Positions 5,555 to 6,921 of a stretch of DNA of 6,921 nucleotides are shown here, piece by piece; position 1 is the first letter of the stretch, and each line of letters starts with the position of its first letter. The position numbers and the translations under genes are program-made. The stretch lies in assembly GCA_030590185.1 (NCBI GenBank), contig JAUUZB010000196.1, forward strand, positions 1 to 6,921. Reading direction: 5' to 3'. Under the pieces are notes generated by a model that was given only the letters and a program-made list of their open reading frames with translations, made no database searches and was not told the origin of the DNA. Source of the stretch: Deltaproteobacteria bacterium (GTDB lineage Bacteria > Myxococcota > XYA12-FULL-58-9 > JAUUZB01).

Positions 5555-6921
5555 ATGGGATGGGTACGACTGATACTTTTGGGGATGGCGGTCTGTTCGC
5601 CCGCCTGTGTCGTGAGCTTCGACATTCCGGTGGCGACCGAGATTCAGTGTGACGATCAGACACAATGCCCAGCGGACTACCGCTGCTCGTCGGGCTCCTG
5701 TGTGCCGACCGAGGCCAACATATCGCCGCAACTGAGCGTTGGTGCGATCGAGAGGGCGGTCGACGCGGTGAGCGTTCCGGTCGAGGTCTCGGACTACGAG
5801 GGGGACCGGGTCACCGTCGAGGTCGCCTATCGTGTCGGTGATGAGGGCCCCTTCCTCGCGGTCGCGGTCGAGGGCGCGGTCATCGAGACCGCCGGTGACC
5901 AAGGCGCAGGTGTGATCCTGTGGCACGCCGGCCCGGCGTTGACGGCCGCAGGGCACCGGACCACGCAGCAGTTCGTCGACGGGGTTCAGCTAGAGCTCAC
6001 CCCCCGTGACGCCACGCAGTCGGGTGAGGCCGTGACCTCGAATCCCTTCGGCTTTGGGAACGACGCCCCTGAAATTGAATTCGTCGAGGTCGAGGCGGCC
6101 ACCATCTCCGGGATGGGCGCGGTGGTGTTTCGCGTCCGGGACTCGGCGAGCGACGCCGTGTCGGTGAGCACCTTTGAGGTCTCGCGGTCCGGCGATTTCT
6201 CGGACGCCCAGGAGGTATCGATCGACGGGGACAACTTCCCGGTCGGTGCAACGAGCGGGCTCGCCACGTCCGCAGCTGGTGTCCAGCACACCGTCGCGTG
6301 GGAGTCGAGACTCGCGGTCGACTACGACGACGGAGACGTCAAGATCCGGATGGCAGTGACCGACGTTCATGGGGCTACCTCTGAGACCGTCGCGTCGCTT
6401 CAGGTCTTTGGGGTCGACAATCAATCCCCCCCGCGGGTGCTCGACGCCGAGGCTCTGCGCACGCAGCTGACCTCCGGTCTGAGCCCGGTAGCCATCACCT
6501 ATCGTCTCGTCGACGATGAGGGCGATCCGGCCGACATCAAGCCGGAGTACTCGCTCGACAACGGCGCTACGTGGCTGGCGTGCAACGAATATAGAATTCC
6601 CCTGAGCGAAGGGCGGTATGATCTGGCTACCGCCCCCGCAGACGTCGCGGGGGTCTGGCATACCTTTGCCTGGGACCCGACCGGGATCTCCCTCGAGCTC
6701 GCCCGGCCACGCCTGCGTTTGACTGCCTCGGACGGCAAGAACATCGATACGTATACGGTCGAGGTGTCGCTGCCTCGGGCGGTTGCGCCCCCGGGGGCGC
6801 CACCAAACGATACGGTTTTTGCCGAGCCCGCCAGCCACCCGGTCGGCGGCGGTGGCTGGGTGCCGACCAGTGTTGCCTCCGGCGATTTCAACGGGGACGG
6901 GATCTGGGATCTGGCCGTCAC
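5555..6921 (+). CDS. Surface lipoprotein with Cys-rich motif, Ig-like repeats and FG-GAP start (runs off the right edge)
   Basis: The frame is open from ATG 5555 to the window edge (455 complete residues). The N-terminus is a short lipoprotein signal: MGWVR, a hydrophobic stretch LILLGMAV, and a lipobox-like CSPAC with C18 as the likely acylated residue; Ser at -3 is not ideal. A four-cysteine motif follows, CDDQTQCPADYRCSSGSCVP (C32, C38, C44, C49), a pattern common just after the anchor in myxobacterial lipoproteins. Residues 55 to about 410 contain three beta-rich repeats of 115-120 residues. They start at N55, N169 and N289 (N-x-x-P or similar) and share a Trp strand (W123 in VILWHAG, W249 in HTVAWES, W373 in HTFAWDP) and then a V-x-[LI]-x-[LM]-[TA]-x-x-D strand, like Ig or cadherin-like sandwiches. 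A Pro/Gly linker leads to SGDFNGDGIWDLAV at 442-455, the D-x-N-x-D-G-x-x-D calcium loop of an FG-GAP/VCBS repeat, so a beta-propeller probably follows. It is probably attached to the outer membrane; its ligand is unknown. No Shine-Dalgarno is visible before the ATG, so the start rests on the signal peptide. Confidence 0.88.
   Translation, partial: MGWVRLILLGMAVCSPACVVSFDIPVATEIQCDDQTQCPADYRCSSGSCVPTEANISPQLSVGAIERAVDAVSVPVEVSDYEGDRVTVEVAYRVGDEGPFLAVAVEGAVIETAGDQGAGVILWHAGPALTAAGHRTTQQFVDGVQLELTPRDATQSGEAVTSNPFGFGNDAPEIEFVEVEAATISGMGAVVFRVRDSASDAVSVSTFEVSRSGDFSDAQEVSIDGDNFPVGATSGLATSAAGVQHTVAWESRLAVDYDDGDVKIRMAVTDVHGATSETVASLQVFGVDNQSPPRVLDAEALRTQLTSGLSPVAITYRLVDDEGDPADIKPEYSLDNGATWLACNEYRIPLSEGRYDLATAPADVAGVWHTFAWDPTGISLELARPRLRLTASDGKNIDTYTVEVSLPRAVAPPGAPPNDTVFAEPASHPVGGGGWVPTSVASGDFNGDGIWDLAV

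Noticed and set aside
5425..5652. 75-codon plus-strand frame starting at GTG
   Set aside because: It overlaps the lipoprotein signal peptide in another frame and shows no ribosome site or recognisable content.
5990..6838. 282-codon open frame on the minus strand
   Set aside because: It is antisense to the lipoprotein, whose signal peptide, repeats and FG-GAP motif are coherent on the plus strand.
1..6921. CRISPR array, tRNA/rRNA genes, insertion sequence or integration site
   Set aside because: No direct-repeat/spacer pattern, RNA-gene signatures, transposase motifs or terminal inverted repeats were seen on reading either strand.

Overview
The window is GC-rich, densely coded bacterial DNA. 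The gene families point to Myxococcota or a related former deltaproteobacterial lineage: a large NPHP3-like STAND NTPase, a RIO1-type kinase with a basic tail, and a lipoprotein with a Cys-rich motif, Ig-like repeats and an FG-GAP motif. This placement is inferred from gene content and base composition, not from a marker gene.

Layout. (1) 596..1, minus strand: the 5' part of a Pro/Gly-rich, low-complexity protein that runs off the left edge. It has a good ribosome binding site. (2) 597..684: a short divergent intergenic region with an AT-richer island that could carry back-to-back promoters. (3) 685..4068, plus strand: a 1127-residue protein with a DUF4062 (TIR-like) N-terminus, a NACHT/STAND P-loop ATPase, a winged-helix-like region and ten tandem TPR-like units on an exact 40-residue period. 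This is the domain order of vertebrate nephrocystin-3, and of bacterial NLR-like conflict proteins. (4) 4069..4180: spacer with a strong Shine-Dalgarno and a possible promoter. (5) 4181..5389, plus strand: a RIO1-family protein kinase whose start, judged from family alignment and the Shine-Dalgarno, is an ATC codon. (6) 5390..5554: spacer without a clear terminator. (7) 5555..6921, plus strand: the N-terminal 455 residues of an exported lipoprotein that continues past the right edge.

How they fit together. The STAND gene, the kinase gene and the lipoprotein gene point the same way, with gaps of 112 and 165 bases. Nothing in the sequence proves an operon or a shared pathway. The STAND protein is the best candidate for an under-described system: by family knowledge it would be a signal-sensing, ATP-dependent oligomerising switch. 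The RIO kinase is probably a housekeeping or RNA/ribosome-related kinase that merely sits next to it. The lipoprotein looks like an unrelated surface protein. Apart from the two edge genes, no mobile element, RNA gene or CRISPR array is visible.
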